Counted from the first letter of the stretch, positions 11,805-24,480 are shown. The stretch is 64,000 bases of DNA from Crotalaria pallida (GCA_037953625.1 CM075655.1:13720001-13784000); one strand, 5' to 3'. Program-made: numbers and translations. Notes: generated by a model not told the origin, from the sequence alone.

Positions 11805-12316
11805 TAATTGAGACCGGTTGAAAACATCAAACGAGACTGGTTAAAAATTTAATTGAGACCTGGTTCAGATTTTAATGAGACCGGTTCAAAACGCTCAATG
11901 AGACTGATTCAAAAAGCAAAAAAAAAATTAATTGAGACCGGTTCAAAATACTCAATGAGACTGGTTCAAAAAGCAAAAAAAAAAAAATAATAATTATTGA
12001 GATCGGTTCAAAATACTCAATGAGACTGGTTATTTTTTGTTTTCAGACCGGTTCAAATCACTCAATCAGACTGGTTCTTAGTTTAAATGAGACCGGTTCA
12101 AAATACTCAATGAGACCGGTCCATCTTTTAATAGAGACTGGTTATTTTTTTATTTTCAGACTGGTTCCGAACCAGTCTCTTTAGTTGGGAACGAGATCGG
12201 TTCGGAACCAGTCTCATTTACAGGCATAGCAATAAGACCGCCACTTTTAAGACTGGTTCGGAACCGGTCTGAAATGGGGTGCGGAACCGGTCTGAAATGA
12301 CCAATCTGTACTAGTG
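11805..12316. repeat. Right subterminal repeat array of CACTA
   Basis: More than a dozen copies of gagaccggttc / gagactggttc and their complements up to the terminal gtactagtg. Same word as the left end. Confidence 0.9.
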
Positions 12317-12319
12317 GTA

Positions 12320-14770
12320 TTTGTATCTTTGTGATAGTTATATAAATTGAATTTTAAATGATTTTTCGCTAATTTGTGGCATAAGTGTTTGGGTCATAAA
12401 TCCAAGGAAAGAATGGAAAGCTTTATAAGGAACAAAGTCTTTCCAGATTTGGATTTTATTGTCCTAATTATTTGTGCAAATTGTATTAAAGGAAAGAACA
12501 ACCAAAGACACAAAAAAAGGAGCCACAAGAAGGATCCAGCTTCTTGAAAATGTGTTCTTCAAAAACTTGTGGCCTCTAATGTTAACTTTTTTTTTAGAAA
12601 GGAAAAGGTATGTGATCATCTTTATTAATAACTATTCATGTTATAGTTATGTCTTGAAAATTTACTTGAATAAAGTAGAAAGTTAAGTACATATAGATGA
12701 ATGTTATCAATTACGATAGAGATGATGACTGACATGAAAGAATTAATTAAATGGGCAACATCTGTGACTGTTCGTTAAACTCCTCAAGAATTGAGTAATT
12801 TGTATGTATGGCAGTTACATTGCAGCGAAATGGTGTATATAGGGCATAACAGAATAGTAATGAATATGATTAGGAGTATGATATTTAGTCTTTACCCGCA
12901 TTTGTGAATGTATGTCTTGAAACTGCAATTTGTCTATTGAACAGGGTTCCTAGTAAGACAGTGCCAAAGACAATTTTGAATTGTGTTTATAGGATACCCA
13001 ATTTAAGGCACCTGCATGTTTAAGGTTGTCGGCAGAAACAAGGATTGCAATCCGCCAGAAAAGAAAATGGATATAAAATATCAGTGAGTATTTCACTGAT
13101 TATCCATATAAATCAAAAGGTATAGACCTTATTGTTCTAACCATAGTATAAGAACCATTGAAATTGTGAATGACAGGTTTACTGGGAATTGTGAAATTAG
13201 TGGGAGTATAGTTCCACATAACGTGGAAATTAACGGAGTTAGGGTGCAAGTTCCTGTAATTTGTAATTTGTTTTTCTACCTCAACAATAGTTTCTTTTAT
13301 TGTTGAATCGTATAACAATAAAGTACGAAATGAATTCACTATTCACAATGATTTTATTGTAGAAGAACCATGAGAAATAGTATTAAAAAAAAGAGAAAAG
13401 AAATTGCTATTTTGAATGTTTTAAGTGGTTTTTTTACGAGAATATAAATTTGACTTAGTCATTAATGATAATAATGTGTTGTTTTCACATGTTGTAAGTT
13501 GTGATAATACTGATAAATAGTTAGATGTCATGAAAATATTAATTATTAAATTTTTTTTATGTTTGGGACCTTGTAGAATTGCCTAAAGGTTGCACGAGAG
13601 TTGGGGGGTAAGTGAGTCTTTTAGACCAAATATAACTCTCGTGACAACCTTGAACTTTACAAGGCCAAATTTGTGGTCAATGATTTCCCTCGCAAAGTTG
13701 GCGTTGACCATTAATGAGGTATTTTGACCAATTACCTGAAAGAATTTATTCAATATTATCATCATGACATATGTAGTCCGTAATGATTTGGAACTGCAGT
13801 AGAATAATGTAAAAACCGCCTTTATGAATTTTAGACGAGAATGTTTATGTGGATGACCCACTAATGTGGTTCTCAATTGAAAAGAATGAACACATAATGT
13901 GCAAATTTGAGGAAATTAATATACAAATTTAAACAAACATCCCACCAATAGTATCTGAAAGAAAGTCAATGATACTATTGTTTGTTTTAGATTTAAGGAA
14001 ACACAATTAACTTTGTAAGTATCTGAAGGTCAGTAGGAGTGAGTTTATTATGTTGATTCGGTATGTTATTATATCTTACTTGCAACTTATTATCTTGGTC
14101 TTTTACACTAGACTAAGAAGTTTTTTCTAGTAACTTTGAATGAAAGATATAGGTGAGTCGAGCCATGTGATTAGAAAATAAATATTCTAGAATATATCAC
14201 ATGAATTGTTAGGCTTATCTCAGAAAACATATATCATTAAAGTACTAGAATGATTTAGAATGAATAAAATTTACGTTAAGGAAGTATTAACTATACTCAT
14301 AAAGTCTTGAGATATTAGCATGGAACGAATAAATACATGCTTACTTCTGTAATGAATGATCACATATGAGGTGATCAGAATGTTGAATTTGTAACAAGTT
14401 TTGAGGTTACAATTCAAACTAATTGACTGCAAAATTTTATTTCGGAACTTAGAACTGTCGACAATATTGTTTGGCCGCTGAAAACGTACTGTGGTGTTTT
14501 GCAGCAATGACAAGTACTATAAAGGTGCTAAAAGTATGTGAATGAAGTACTTTGTCTCTAAAGAATGAGATCAGAAACAAAAATTGTCAATAGAGTATAT
14601 TAGCACCAATCTTATGATTGTTAATCCCTTGAAAGAAGGGTTATTGCCTAAACATTTATTGAACATGTTGAAAGTATAGGCATTGCTGTTGTTAAGTAAA
14701 ATTGAATTTGATGTTGACATCCTTATGTATGATGTAATTGACACGCTGAGCTCATTTATGATATGTTTGA
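12320..14770 (+). pseudogene. copia pol remnant (integrase, RT, RNase H)
   Basis: Plus-strand homology to copia polyprotein continues right after the CACTA element. Recognisable stretches are a gag-pre-integrase tail (about 12370-12560), the integrase start with FINNYSCYSYV in place of FIDDFSRYGYV (near 12620), the late integrase region (12880-13100), reverse transcriptase traces ending in ENVYVDDP (about 13680-13860), and the RNase H end with NDKYYKGAK and SIEYISTNLMI (about 14480-14640). Frames shift and stop repeatedly and the catalytic residues are partly lost. It is a fossil. Confidence 0.8.
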
Positions 14771-15100
14771 TATGTTTCTGATTACCTGTTTCTCTAGAAC
14801 GACATGCATTATTTGTATTAGAGTAATGTAAACAAATATTGTCTTGAATAAAGACATTATGGACCAATTATGTATTTCCCAATTATAGATCGTGTTAAGG
14901 AAAATACTATTTTGTGGTACGTGGAAGGAATTATGTCGAACAAATGACATACAACCGCTATGACCTGAATTAGTTCTTATCTTTAGCTATGATTAACTGA
15001 GTATCTAATTATAGAATGATTTAGCTATATAAATGCGCATCAATTGTTTGTTTAATTATTTTGTTTATTAAACCATAATGTTGAATTATGTCACATGAGC

Positions 15101-15112
15101 CAAGTGGGAGAA
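15101..15112 (+). promoter_or_regulatory. Polypurine tract of copia element
   Basis: caagtgggagaa sits directly before the 3' LTR, the normal plus-strand priming site. Confidence 0.85.
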
Positions 15113-15562
15113 TGTAAGATTTTATATCTTAGTATGTCTCATGTGATGTGCATGTGACATATATTGAATTGTGTTTAGTAAATAATTAATTAAATTTTAA
15201 TGGGCTAAATCATATTTAGATAATAAGAGGATTGTTTCTAAAGGCTCATTAGCTTGATGGAAGCCAATGGATAAGAGATAGATGTTTTACCTATTTATGA
15301 GAAACTGGTCATGTTACTGACAATAATGTATTATCTCTTTTACCATCACATAACGACACAGAAAGAATAGTAGAGACGACAAAGGAATAGAAACCTTGTT
15401 TCCTGGCTTTTGGTCAAAGGACATTGGAGAACTCTCTCAAGTATAGCAATGGATAGAGGTTAGTAATTATATTCTTTATTATCTCTATAACATGTGAAAG
15501 CCATGTAATTTCAAGATCCTATTGTTGTAGTTGTAACGAATAAATTAAAACTACAACTTATA
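15113..15562 (+). repeat. 3' LTR of copia element
   Basis: Starts tgtaagattttatatc, ends ctacaacttata and is followed by the ctata target duplication. Matches 6168-6611. Confidence 0.92.
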
Positions 15563-15567
15563 CTATA

Positions 15568-18145
15568 TTCAAAAACTAAGAACTATAACTCAAAAATATC
15601 CATAACTTATAAAAATAGTTACATTTTCTAATTCATATCAAGTCTGGACAACAACTTGATTTTCCAGGAAATTGATAATCTCATTCATTTAAAAACTTTT
15701 TTTTTCATACTATAAACTACACTAAACACATAGGCACATAAGCACATAAAATATTATTTTAATTTCATATATCCTCATGCCAATGAAATTTTACAGGATA
15801 TAAACAAATTCCCAAAATTATTAACCTTTATAAAAATCATTCCTTCAATTGTTATTTCATGAAATCGCTTCAAGAATTTAAAAAAAAAAAAACACCACAT
15901 CAGTACAGATAGACTTAGAAAAATTACAACAACATACCTACCCTATATAAATAACAATTTTGGCCATATCCTCATGATCAAAACAGTAACCAAAATTACT
16001 TTCACATAATCAATCATTTAATCCTGAATCAGCTATTAACTATTAAGAACAAAGAATAACTCATGCACATAACATCCAACAATTATACAAATTTTATTTT
16101 TTTGTTTTTCCATGAACCTCACGGCTCATACAGTGAGAAAAATAAATTTTTGCAAAATTCCCAAATCAAGTTTTGTTTATTCATCAGAGGATTACTTCTC
16201 TTTAAAAATTCATAATTAAACCTCAAACAATCATCATCGAAAATTCCAGAAAGAATCACTTAAACATTTATATGATTGCAAATCAAATTTTCCATGCCCT
16301 AATTTCCTTCTCAAAATTCGTCCATCATCAGGAAATAAAAAGGGGAAACTTTGTTTCTTTAAACCACTTTATAAGTCCCTTTTTAATCCTTATTCATATG
16401 AACATGAACAAAATTCACAAATACTTAAGATAATTTAAAACTTACAGAATAGAAATAGTTTTATAAAAATCCAGAATATTATTTTCTATATCATTATCAA
16501 AAGTTGGTCATCACATTGAATAAAAAGGGGAAATGAAACATTTCTTTAAACCTTATTTGAGTCCCTTTTCATTCTTTGTTCATATGACTAATAACATAAT
16601 TCATATCATTCAAAAATCTATATCAAGAGTATTTAGAGTTTTATAATTCATATCCATAGAAGAGAGATTTTAACAAAGATTAATGAAATAAGAGATTACA
16701 GTAAAATAAAACATAGGTTCTAGGGGTTACCTTTCTTCCTTAAGCAAAGTGATCTTCAAGAATGAGAATGAAAAATTTCCCTTCCTCCTCTCAAAGTGCC
16801 ACGCCCAAACCCTCTCTTCCAAAGCCTCTCTTTTGAATTTTTTTCTCTCAAAATGTTTGTAATATGTGTTTGAAAAAGTGATGAAGCTATGCATATATTT
16901 ATAGGTGAAGTGAAAATATTTTCCCCCCCTCTTTCCTAGTCTGATACACGCCCCTTTCCACCAAAAATGGGTCAAAAATTTTCAATTTCATCCTTTGGAA
17001 CATGCACTTGCATTAATGATGATTTTCCTAAAAACTAAAGCTTTAATTCCAAGATGCTTCTAGTAATTTGCTGAACAAAATATCTCCCTCTTTCCCTCTT
17101 CATTTGGACGGCACCCTTGACTCAATAATGAGGAGAAAATTTTCATTGGCTCATTTTTGAATTCACCTCTTCAACAACCAATCATAATAAAGCCTTTACT
17201 TATAAAAATTCAGGAATAATTAGAAAATACTAAATTCTGAACGGTGCAGCCAATGAGCATCCAAATAATTATCTAAATATATAAATAAAAATATTTTATA
17301 GTCTAATAATTTATTTTAAGCTCCACAATAATTTTTCCTAAGTTTAAAATACCAACAATTCATTTTTCCTACTGTACGGTAATTTTTTGTAGATGTCAAA
17401 ATAAAAATTTTATTTTCACATATTCACATACTACATTTCAATACGATCGTTTTCATATAAAATTTATAATTTTTGGACTTATGGTTTGAAAGTTATGAAT
17501 TTTTGAAGCTCTAAGATCATTTCCTCAAAAATGCAGTTCATAAGCTTCCAAATAAATTTATAATAAAAAAATAAGAAAATATATTTTGTTTGGACGGTGG
17601 TCCAATAGAAAACTTCAGAAATGTATTTTTGTTTTCAAAATAAAATACACTTGAGTCAAAAGGTCATTAAATGCATTAAAACTACACCTTTACACTTAAA
17701 ACTCAAAAATTCATTTAGTACTGTAGCAGTGATAAAATTTCGAAAACTCCAAAATAAAAATCAAAGCTTTACATTTTCATAATCTAAGCTTCGATACGGT
17801 CTTTTTGACATATCATTTGTAATTTTTGGACGTACGGTTTAAAAGATATGAATTTCTGAAGATAGAATACCTTATTCCTTCAAAAGCATTTCATCTTCTT
17901 AGATTATTTAAATCAAATACTATACCTTATAATATTTCATTTAAATACATTATAGAAAACATTGGTATGCATATATATATAATATATATATACCACGTGT
18001 GTGTATATATATATATATATATATAAATCATACGATTTTAATTAAATACAGCTATCACAATTTATCAAAAATCAAATATAATATTTTAGATTCAAATATA
18101 AATTCTCAAATAAATTGGGTAAAATTGTGAGTCTCACAATCTCCT
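15568..18145. other. AT-rich non-coding repeat, right half
   Basis: Continuation of the sequence at 4741-6167. It holds two diverged internal duplications: near 16335-16400 and 16516-16580 (each with aaaaggggaaa ... aagtccctttt), and near 17440-17510 and 17790-17860 (each with tgtaatttttggac-like words). No coding homology. Probably the body or LTR of an old retroelement; the sequence at 18120-18145 (gtgagtctcacaatctcctc) may be its edge. Confidence 0.45.
17966..18026. repeat. AT-rich microsatellite
   Basis: Interrupted (TA)n with a short gtgtgtgt core. Confidence 0.85.
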
Positions 18146-19135
18146 CGTCACTCTGTGATATTTGTTTATTAGTTTTTAACTTGTGCAATGCATGGGTTGT
18201 ACGAATAACTTTAATCATATTATTATTTAGTAATAATATTCTTGTAATGCTATGATTAGTTCAATCATTGTATTTTTTATTTAAAATCAAATAGTTTAAA
18301 AAAAATTAAATACATTCAATTTAACATTAAAAAAATATATAATTAAATTCATGATAATCTAAGTAGACTTTATAAAAAAAAGAAGTAATTGATATCATCA
18401 ATAACTTTGAATTTAGAATTTAGCAAGGATTGAACTCGAAAATATATATATACATATTTTAATTTTAATAATATTTAGGATTTTTTATAAGATAACAAAA
18501 TTCAATCAAAAAGTGAAGAAGTATAATACTTCTCACGAAAAGAATATAAAATGTAAAGCTCTAACCGAAACAAAAACAGAACAGAACCTCAAGTACAAGA
18601 TAGGGGATGCACATGCACATGCACATGCAACAATTGTGCATCTACATGTATTTTACTTGTAAGATAACACCCACCTAACAAACCAGTCAACCTCCACATA
18701 AACTGTGACCAATGGTGCTAAGTGTGACAAATGGTGCTAAAATAGTTTACAGCTAAACTGCAAAACTAAGACTCCCCAAATTTAAAGGCAATAAGATAGT
18801 ATGCTTTGAATTGCATTTTTTTCATCCAAAAAGGGACATACATCGCATACTAGTCTTTCATTTTAATCATATAATTTTTATCTTCTCCACCAATTCATAT
18901 GTTATTATTGAATAATATCGAATAATTTAACGAACTTTTTGTCAACCTGAGAAAGTAAATATTGAATAATATCATTGCTCGAAGTTAAAATGTTACACTA
19001 ATTAAATTAAACAATGATAGTTACTAATTAATAGGTAATATTTTATAAGCGAACTAATATAGATGTTACATAATTGATAAAACAAATTAATATAAAACAA
19101 TAATATAAGTAATGCGGTACATATAAATAATAATA
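18146..19135. other. AT-rich intergenic sequence
   Basis: No gene or clear transposon seen. There is a small tandem run of gcacat near 18607-18628 and a duplicated ccaatggtgctaa / caaatggtgctaa at about 18711-18740. Confidence 0.5.
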
Positions 19136-19689
19136 GAGTTAATTGTCACTTTGGTCCCTGAAATTACATACCGCTTTCACATTCGTCCCTCAAATTACGA
19201 AAATAGCTTTGAGGTCCCTGGATTTGTAAAAACGTGTGCACGTTAGTCCCTGGAGTTAACCTCCGTCAACGTCCGTTAACAAAGGCGTGACATGCACTTT
19301 AAATAATTCACTATAGTCCCTATAATCACTTTAATAATTCACTATAGTCCCTGTAATAATTTTAAGTTATTCATTATAGTCCCTTAAACTATACAATTTA
19401 TTCACTTTAGTCCCTGTATTGGTATAGTTCAAATTCCAGATTAACTCAAACAATCAGTAAAGAATTAACCAAAAAGATTAAGGGATATGAAATACGCATA
19501 TTTAAAGTGATTACAGGGACTATAATGAATTATTTAAAGCGCATGTCACGCTTCCGTTAACGGAAGTTAACTCCAGGGAGTAACATGCACACGTTTTTAC
19601 AAATTCATGGACCTCAAAGCTATTTTCGTAATTTGAGGGACGAAAGTAAAAGTGGTATGTAATTTCAGGACCAAAGTGACAATTACCTC
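19136..19689. mobile_element. Long-TIR foldback (MULE-like) element upstream of DCP5
   Basis: Starts gagttaattgtcactttgg and ends ccaaagtgacaattacctc. The two halves are inverted copies over about 230 bases, both built from a tagtccctg / cagggacta word. The arms share the words of the foldback elements at 32160, 37499 and 50976. No clear target duplication was found at this copy. It contains no transposase. Confidence 0.75.
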
Positions 19690-20048
19690 GATTTGTGTTC
19701 CTATACTCCAAAATAAAAAGCAGAAACAGGCAAACAAACATCACCCAAAAGCCCGCTTTTTCTCCTTTATAGAGGAAAAAACAACGATACCTCTCTTTCC
19801 CTCAACATTTCAAAACTCGAAGGAGAAGAAGAACAACACCAGCACCGATTGAAGAATCGAGCGACGTAGAAGCACACAGACAAAGCGACCAAACCCTAAC
19901 GTGAGAACCAAGAATCATCATCATCATCTGATTCTCAATTCCTTTCCTTCATCATTTCCTTCCCTTATTTATTTATTTATTTCTTTCTTTTCTCACCAAT
20001 CGAACCAGGAACCAACCGTTGATACATCACATTCTTTCTTTTAACTGT

Positions 20049-23000
20049 ATGGCGAGTTCGGCTGAATCGTACATTGGAAGCTTCATAAGCTTGATTTCCA
20101 AGTTCGAGATCCGTTACGAGGGCGTTCTTTATTTCCTCAATGTCAATGATTCCACCATTGGTTTGAAAAACGGTGCGTTTCATCTTTTGTATGTTAGATT
20201 CAAGAAAATTTGTTACTAACATTGAAATTATGTGAAATTGCAGTAAGGTCGTATGGGACAGAAGGGAGAAGAAAAGATGGTCCAAATGTTCCTCCAAGTG
20301 ACAAAACTTACGAATACATTCTTTTCCGCGCAAATGACATTAAGGTGCTAATCATCACGCTAAGCGTTTGGTAGACGTGTTAGAACAAACACGAGTTCGT
20401 TCCCTTATATGTTTTTTTCCTGGATTTTATAAATAAAACATAATAGAACAAACACGAGGTTAAAGAGTGAGAGACATTTTGGTTTCACTAACTATGTTTG
20501 GATATACAATGTTGGATGGAGCGGAATGAAGTAGAATAAGATGAAGTGGGGTGGAACAGAATGGAATAATATTAGTTTATCATTCCATTGTTTGGGTATT
20601 TTGTGATGGAATGGAATTAAATAAATGGTTCCACCAAGTACATCCCAAATTGGGTGAAACAAAAAAGGAGGTTTTGGATGGGATTGGATGGAATCCATTC
20701 CATCATGTACCATACCACTCCTTCCTAATTTAAACAATCCAAACAATGGAGTTTAATTATATTTCATCCCATTCCACCACATACCATTAATCCATACAAA
20801 GCCTAAAGACATTTTGGTTGTCACCCTTTACATTATTATTACAAAGACTGGGCAATGTATTGAATTTGGTACGTGATACATATAATAAATGAGTGAAGTG
20901 AAACCAGAGAACAAAACAAAACCACTGTATTAGTATTCAGTTCCTTTATGTTTGCTTACATTGGAATGTGCTTTGTGATATGGTTGTGTTGTTCTTAAGT
21001 ATTATTACAAGTTACGAATAATTTGTTTTTGAGGCTTAGAAATTCAAATGAAAGATAGTTTGATTAATAGAGGTGTAGGAAAACAAACGAGAATGTTTGA
21101 GAAACCAATATCTTGACCTTTTTTTTTTTTTTTTTTTTTTGTGATAGGCAAAGTGTGTGTGTGTGTGTGTGTTTTTTTTAAAGGGGACATGAGAATGGAA
21201 ATTAAATCTATCAACAAATGGTGGCGCTCGGGATCGAACCCGAGACCTCCAACTTTCAAGTCTTAAAATTTGATACATGACCGTGGGGGCTACACCCACT
21301 TCCATATCTTGACCTATAATTGATCTTTTGAAATTTGTTTTTGGATTTAGTTCAATGGTGCTGATTGATTTATTTAGCCGACCCTACTTGGTTTGATAAT
21401 GCAATGCTTTGTTGTTTTTTTCCTTTCTTTTTATTCATCAGAAAGTTCTTTTTTTTTTGTATTATAGTCTTTCTACATGATAAAAGATTTTCTGTTGCTC
21501 TGCATTGATTTCAAAAGCAATTGTTACTTGGAGTTTAATTGATTAATTTTGAGTCCTTCGATTTATATGATCATTCTATTTGCTTGTCCATATTCTCCTC
21601 TTTAGGTTAAATGATATCCAACTGTCTGAAGGTTGGGTTAATTGATTGATACACTATCCCTAATGATTTGCAAAATTTCTTGTTTTTAGTATGCATAATT
21701 TCTGGCACAGTAGACTATGATCTTTGTGGTTAGAGTTTCTAGAACCCAAAGACCTGCTAAACAAATAACTAAAATTCTGTAATAATAATCTTAACTATAA
21801 AGCTACAAGTACTTGAGGAATGCAGGAGTTGTTTTTAATCCCGGCTTAATTCGCTCCTAATGAATGTAATTGTAGGGTTTGACATTAATATATGATTCTC
21901 CATTAATGCCATTATCTGTATTGGAGCTTATGCTGTATGCATGTGCTCATCTACGATGTGCACATTCTAATGAATTTTATTATTTCAGGACTTGCAGGTC
22001 AAGTCTCCCCCCACATCTGTGAAGGCAGAAGACGATGTATTGAATGATCCAGCTATTATTCAGGTACTTATGTTTATTAAAGGCAACACGAAGAAAAGGA
22101 TACATATGCTCATTGACTCTTTTTTTGTTTTTTTAATCTGTTTTAAAGCTTTTTTCCTTCTTCCCTCTCAGCATCAACATTCTGGGGCCCTGAGCTCTCC
22201 GAAGCCCTTAGTTGGTGGGAGAAGTTTGACAGAATCAGTTCCAAGGCATGATACTCCTGCTATGACCAGTAGAGCCCTACCTGTTGAGTTGCCATCTCAT
22301 CATTTTGTAGCACAGCTGGGCCCTCTGAATCAATCTGCTACTACTCAAGCAGCCAGTCCTCCATCTTTTTCTACACCAATGTATTGGCAAGGGAACAATG
22401 GAACATCAAGCAATAGCTCTTATTCTCTGCTGCAATCTAGTCCTATTCAACCACAATCATTGGTTTCACCCTTGACCATGCAGCATCGGATGCAAACTCC
22501 AGAAGCTCAGGCACCTACAAAAGTGGACTGGACAACTTCACTCGACTATGGTGTACCTTTATCTTCCGTTTCTGCTTCTTCGGTTGTGAATCCGACTTCA
22601 CCCTCTCATACCTCTGTCCAAATTTCTGATTCCCTTAATAGTCCAGACCTTTTTTCTGCTAAGCCACCTATACCTTATTCTGCATCGATGACTTCTAATG
22701 GATCCAACATGTCTTCATTTTCCTCACCTTTCAACGATATAAACCATGTTGAAGGTCAAATTTTTGCCAACATTTCTCCTTATCCAAGACCAAGCCATCC
22801 TGGACATTCTATCCATCATTCTGCTTCTTCTTTTACAGATTCTACTTCAGGTCCCTTGCTTACCCCACCATCTTTGTTAACTCCAGATCAATTCGAACAG
22901 CCTAGACCACATCCCTTCCCTTTGACACATAATTTGACCCCTAATCAGAAGGATATGGATTGTCATACACTAACATCCTCTAATTCCTCTGGATTAGTGC

Positions 23001-24480
23001 CTTCTCTAGCATCTAGAGCACCACTACTGCCATTGCCAAATTCAGTGCGAAAGGTTAGAAGCTTTCTGCCATGGAAATTTAATGCCTTACTCAAACACTA
23101 AATTTAAAGACTAACATGGCTTTTCCAGCAGGCAGTACTGGTAAACTTATGAGACATTTTTACTTTTCATAATTTTAACAAGAAACATGCTCAAAATTTC
23201 CAATCACAGATTTTCTTACATGTCAGCATAAACATTTAAGGTGGAGTTTTATTGTCTTGTGAAAACCAATTCCTCAGAATTATTGATGAGTATTTTTTAT
23301 TTTTGTTGTTTACCTAATCGCACCTTTTGTACTTCCATAAGATTAGTATTTAGGACTGATGGACATGTAAGTATTAACCAACTTGGCTTGGATGCCCCAT
23401 TTCTTTTTTATTTCTTAAATATTGAGGCAGAAAAATTGGTATGTCAATGTCAGCTAATTTTTTGTGCATGCATCTAACTCTTCTGTGGCTTAGCTTGCTA
23501 TTTTACACGATGAAGAAAACTAAATAAACAAATATCTTTGATGATTATTACTAGACTACTGCTTATGTGCATTTCACCTTTTTTGGATGTTCATTTGTTT
23601 TGTTTTACTAGATTACTTGAATTGGTTTAAACAGTTGTGGCTGTCATTTTAACAATTAAGATAAATTTCATTACATGGATAACTAGAATATATTATATAA
23701 GTATTATCAAATATATTATCATTAATTGGATACATAGCATATTGTTATCATCCCTTTATGTATGTAAATATTGTAATATTAATTTATTGTTGATCATTGC
23801 AGCCTCAATACTCAGGTTCACAGTTCACTGAAGAGTTTGATTTTGAAGCCATGAATGAAAAGTTCAAAAAGGATGAAGTATGGGGTTCCCTTGGGATGAC
23901 ATCTGAGAAAGTGGAGGCAGTGGAAGATAATGAGTGCCGCGGCCTGATACCAAACCCTAAGGTAGGACTTCAAACGTCACTATTTGTTATAAGAGCTCTC
24001 TCCTTATGGTTTGTTCAATGTAATGATTTAATTTGTGGGAGATATTTGGTTTTTGGCGGTGTGAAGCAAGTTGTTTCAGGACTTGCATGTTAAATTTCAT
24101 TCTTTCTTTTCCTTGCAGCCTGCATATAACAAAGATGACTTCTTTGACTCAATTTCATGCAACTCGCTGACTCGTGGATTGAGGAACGGGCAAAATCGTT
24201 TCTCTCAGAGAATGAAGCAGGATACTGAGGTTTGCAAACACATTAAGAACTAAAGTTGTTGAGTATGACATTATCAGATGACTAAGAGGTTTTACAACTT
24301 CATAATTGATGTTCTGTTTATATGTTTCCTTTTCAGACATTTGGCAATTTCCAACAGAGGCCTAACTTCAGTTATGGTGACAATGGTGCTCGACATGGTG
24401 AAAATTTCAGGGGCTCAAATAGTTATGGAAGGGGTTATGGCTATGGTGGGAGAGGGTATGGTGCAAACCTGCCTTTCTAG
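20049..24480 (+). CDS. DCP5: Decapping 5 (DCP5)/LSM14-family protein
   Basis: Seven exons: 20049-20172, 20244-20344, 21989-22063, 22172-23053, 23803-23961, 24119-24229, 24337-24480. All borders are GT/AG and in frame, giving 531 residues. The start MASSAESYIGSF matches the family N terminus. Domains in order are an LSm14 domain (about 1-90), a long Ser/Pro/Gln-rich linker (about 100-394), the FDF box (EEFDFEAMNEKFKKDEVW, about 404-421), the FFD box (YNKDDFFDSISCN, about 450-462), the TFG box (TFGNFQQRPNFSYG, 485 on) and a short Gly/Arg/Tyr tail. Family members bind DCP1/DCP2, promote mRNA decapping and translational repression, and build cytoplasmic P-bodies. The C-terminal RGG tail looks short; a 9-12 base microexon near 23131-23142 is possible. 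Confidence 0.9.
20492..20803. mobile_element. MITE-like element (Tourist/PIF type?) in DCP5 intron 2
   Basis: Diverged inverted ends (ctatgtttggat ... atccatacaaagcc) with the trinucleotide taa on each side (20489-20491 and 20804-20806). The inside is rich in tggaatgg / ccattcca words forming an imperfect hairpin. A TAA/TTA duplication suits PIF/Harbinger MITEs. The ends match imperfectly. Confidence 0.5.
21119..21303 (-). mobile_element. tRNA-derived SINE in DCP5 intron 2
   Basis: Minus-strand element with a poly(A) tail (seen as about 22 T at 21119-21140) and an RNA polymerase III B-box, gggttcgatcc on the minus strand (21231-21241). An 11-base target duplication atatcttgacc flanks it at 21108-21118 and 21304-21314. 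A CA microsatellite (21155-21172) lies before the tail. It has no coding capacity. Confidence 0.8.

Larger units (their letters stand above)
8625..12316. mobile_element. Non-autonomous CACTA (En/Spm) transposon with captured gene
   Basis: Begins cactagtacaaaaa and ends gtactagtg, inverted CACTA termini. The 3-base duplication gta flanks it at 8622-8624 and 12317-12319. Both subterminal regions are packed with short repeats of the form agactggttc / gagaccggttc in both orientations, the usual transposase-binding layout of this superfamily. No transposase frame is present. The inside (about 8930-11700) holds host-derived sequence including two exons of a SPA-type gene. Length is 3692 bases. Confidence 0.92.
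6168..15562 (+). mobile_element. Ty1/copia LTR retrotransposon, defective, with nested CACTA
   Basis: Two LTRs of about 445 bases (6168-6611 and 15113-15562) flank an internal region with a primer binding site and a polypurine tract. The 5-base target duplication ctata lies at 6163-6167 and 15563-15567. Without the CACTA insertion the element is about 5.7 kb. Plus-strand translation around the insertion shows decayed copia pol in normal order: gag-pre-integrase, integrase, reverse transcriptase, RNase H, with many stops and shifts. LTR ends are TG...TA rather than TG...CA. It cannot encode its own machinery. Confidence 0.9.

Noticed and set aside
13583..14950. Minus-strand frames of 80-98 residues
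   Set aside because: They run antisense to decayed copia pol, whose plus-strand homology explains the region.
21231..21241. tRNA gene suggested by the B-box
   Set aside because: No cloverleaf can be traced; an A-tail and an 11-base duplication show a SINE.
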